Assembly: GCA_037783415.1 (NCBI GenBank)
Contig: JAZGTN010000163.1
Span: 1,054,001 to 1,118,000 of the forward strand
Source of the DNA: Leptasterias polaris
Lineage: Eukaryota > Echinodermata > Asteroidea > Forcipulatida > Asteriidae
Length of the DNA: 64,000 nt
Reading direction: 5' to 3'
The notes beneath the pieces are model-generated. The model did not search any database, was not told the origin of the DNA, and saw only the letters and a program-made list of their open reading frames with translations. Positions within the stretch are counted from its first letter, which is position 1, and each line of letters starts with the position of its first letter. The translations under genes and the position numbers were made by a program. Of this stretch, positions 61,801-64,000 are shown piece by piece.

Positions 61801-64000
61801 GAACTCATATTTAGACCTATATGAGTTTGAGTCACCAACGCTTTTTTAAAAACATTTTGAAATAATCTCACGAAGTAGTTACCGAGTGATCGTCATGTGT
61901 TTGTTGTCGACAACCTGTCATACCCAACCGAGGTTGATTCATAGACGGTACCACTGAACAATAGCATCCATTATACAATAAAAACCCATCAGTAAACGTA
62001 ACATTTCTCAGGACTTCACTAATCAACCAAAAGTAAAAAAACCAAACATAAAGCTAAACAAATTCAGCTTCCACAACAACCATTAACAAACCCAACTACC
62101 ACAAAAACTTGAATGTGGATGAAACTGAAGCAGTCCCAGCGCACAGAGACAAAAAGATGCACACCGTAGTCACACAGATGCCCGCACAAACTGTTCATAT
62201 AGCAAACTCTCATAAGTTTTAGGTCCATTGCAACTTTGCTTTTATGAAAACCCACATACTGTTTTCAAGACTAATTTATTAATTTAAACCAATTCTACTT
62301 TAAAGACAGCAACTTTAGTTTCCTGTAGACAAGAGTGTATGACATAAAGAACTCGGCTGCCATAAACTTTGTTTCTTTCCCTTTTTTCCTAACTTCAATT
62401 ATTCATCACTATTTTAGACAAAATAGCCCAACATATAAACACAAACCCTTTCAAATTTCTCTTTTGTTAACTGTAAACTGTATATACATCCACTTTTTAC
62501 TGCCACCATGTTGCCAATAAACTGTCTTTTTCATACAATGTATCCTCTCATTATTGATTAAATTGTGTTCAATCTACCTCTACATCACCGTTTATATACT
62601 CCCCTTTTCACATAGTCCACAAAGTAGTGTCATGAATACATCAACAGCAACTAAAATTTACATCCCTAAAATGCCCCTCATAGTTTGTATTGCCGGTTTT
62701 TAAAACCAACCAAATATACTGGCACTGCATTAACAACACTGTTTTCAAAGTACTTGACCTTATTTCCTACTTTTACACCTAGATGCCTTTAACTACAATA
62801 CCAACTGTGTTCCTTTTTAAAGGAATATCTTTTATAGATTCACGTGCCATAATTTTACATATTACTATCCCTTTCTATCTCCACTTTTTACTGCCGTCAA
62901 ATTGCCAATATCTTTTTTGTTTTCATACAATTTGCTCCCCTTCATACATTATTATTATTATTATTATTATTATTTTATTTGCCATAACAGTACAAAACAA
63001 AATACAAGACAATATACCCCGAGATGGGCAAGGGACAACAAAAGCAAATACATACTATGATCCGTAGATCTGTTGCCCCACATCTGGGGTACACAATGAA
63101 ATAAATATAGATTTAAACATATAATATAGTACACGCAATAATAAAAGCAGATAATTATACAAAACCAATAATAAATAAATAATAAATAACTAATTTATAA
63201 AACGAAAATAAATGAGTAAAATAACAGTAAAAGAAAAGATAAACAAATAAAGAAGTATGTATATAAATAAATAAATAAATAAACTTAATAAATAAATAAA
63301 TAAATTAAATAAACTTAATAAATAAAAACGATCAATCCGTCAATCCGGAGGTCGTTGGTTCAAATCCCGCTCTAGTCAATTTTTCCTTGTTCAACCCAAA
63401 ATCATTTAAATAAAAACGATTTAAATAAAAACGATTTAAAATATTGCACAAGTGAATGGGCTATAGCAGGCTATTAAAAGGGTGGACTAAACCCCAAACA
63501 AGTCCCAACACAAGAGCCACACTCCCCTCCCCGGAGAATTATACATGTATAAATAAATAAAAATGAGAACAAATAAAATAGTACAAAATTTACAAGTAAG
63601 AAAGAGTAACACAAAAATACGGACAGAAAGCCCTGCCCACACTGAAGAAAAATAATAAACATACCAAGGATTACAAACCTTCAATCTTTCTCCCCAAACA
63701 TTTTCCTCAGTCGTAGTTCGCCTTGATTAATTCCAAAACCACTAATTGTTATGATCACTGTTTCAATTGTTTCTACTTCTCCTATTTTCTCATGTGCCCC
63801 CAACTCGATAGTTCACGTTTTAGGTAAACCGAATTAATTTATCTCGTAAATCATTGTTTACCCATAAAGCTTAACTTTATTAATTTTATTAGTGGATATA
63901 AAGACTATAAATAATAAAAGATTTGAAATAGATTTTGACAATATCAAGTATTAAAAGGTGAATGCCTATTCTTTGAAAAGGTGCTTCTATTATGTATACA
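61801..64000. other. AT-rich, repeat-derived, no gene seen
   Basis: Holds a duplicated segment (CACTTTTTACTGCC, CATACAAT) at 62490-62560 and 62878-62952, an (ATT)n at 62948-62973, AAAT-type microsatellite at 63260-63330, and a tRNA-Asn-like fragment at 63331-63400 (GGTTCAAATCCCGCTCTAGT). Confidence 0.5.

Overview
The window looks like nuclear DNA from a marine invertebrate deuterostome, most likely an echinoderm and perhaps a sea star. This is inferred from AT-rich sequence, a many-exon vertebrate-style SLC26 gene with kilobase introns, an intronless class A GPCR, and dense TTAA-flanked MITEs, tRNA-derived SINEs and DIRS-, RTE- and Ty3/gypsy-type remnants. No marker fixes the species.

Left half (about 1-37.5 kb): fourteen exons on the + strand encode the last ~678 residues of an SLC26 anion transporter of the prestin/SLC26A6 type. 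They cover most of the membrane domain, the whole STAS domain and a C-terminus ending in a PDZ-ligand-like Thr-Leu-Leu. All splice sites keep the frame. The first coding exon(s) and the promoter lie upstream of the window. The 11.5-kb fifth intron holds a second gene on the opposite strand: an intact single-exon rhodopsin-family receptor of 453 aa (19430-20791) in which the DRY and CWxP switch motifs are changed to DNY and CNLP. The introns are loaded with MITEs, hAT-like elements with perfect 8-bp target duplications, tRNA-derived SINEs and LINE tails.

Middle (37.5-42.3 kb): no confident gene. A CCAAT/YY1-containing stretch at 41.1-41.6 kb could be the promoter and first exon of a gene running to the right.

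Right half (42.3-61 kb): a transposon graveyard. A GAGTC-rich hAT-like element (42301-50002) contains another terminal-inverted-repeat element (42964-49741), which contains a Ty3/gypsy retrotransposon with LTRs, 4-bp target duplication, PBS and PPT (43636-49356), whose 5' LTR contains an antisense tRNA-derived SINE. The gypsy element resembles the CsRn1 clade (CHCC Gag motif, Trp-type primer site). Its pol is broken by an RT deletion, frameshifts and stops, although its LTRs are about 98% identical. A short ORF ahead of gag carries SGNH-hydrolase-like motifs. Then come a pair of ~0.5-kb inverted repeats (50392-50860 and 58700-59220) enclosing further TIR elements, a DIRS-like tyrosine-recombinase retrotransposon remnant, LINE fragments and a 111-bp satellite array. 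A hAT derivative lies at 60164-60962 and a possible Helitron start at 61.4 kb. The last 2 kb are AT-rich and repeat-derived.

Only the SLC26 gene and the GPCR look like intact host genes. Shared location in one intron suggests possible transcriptional interference, but the sequence shows no functional link.
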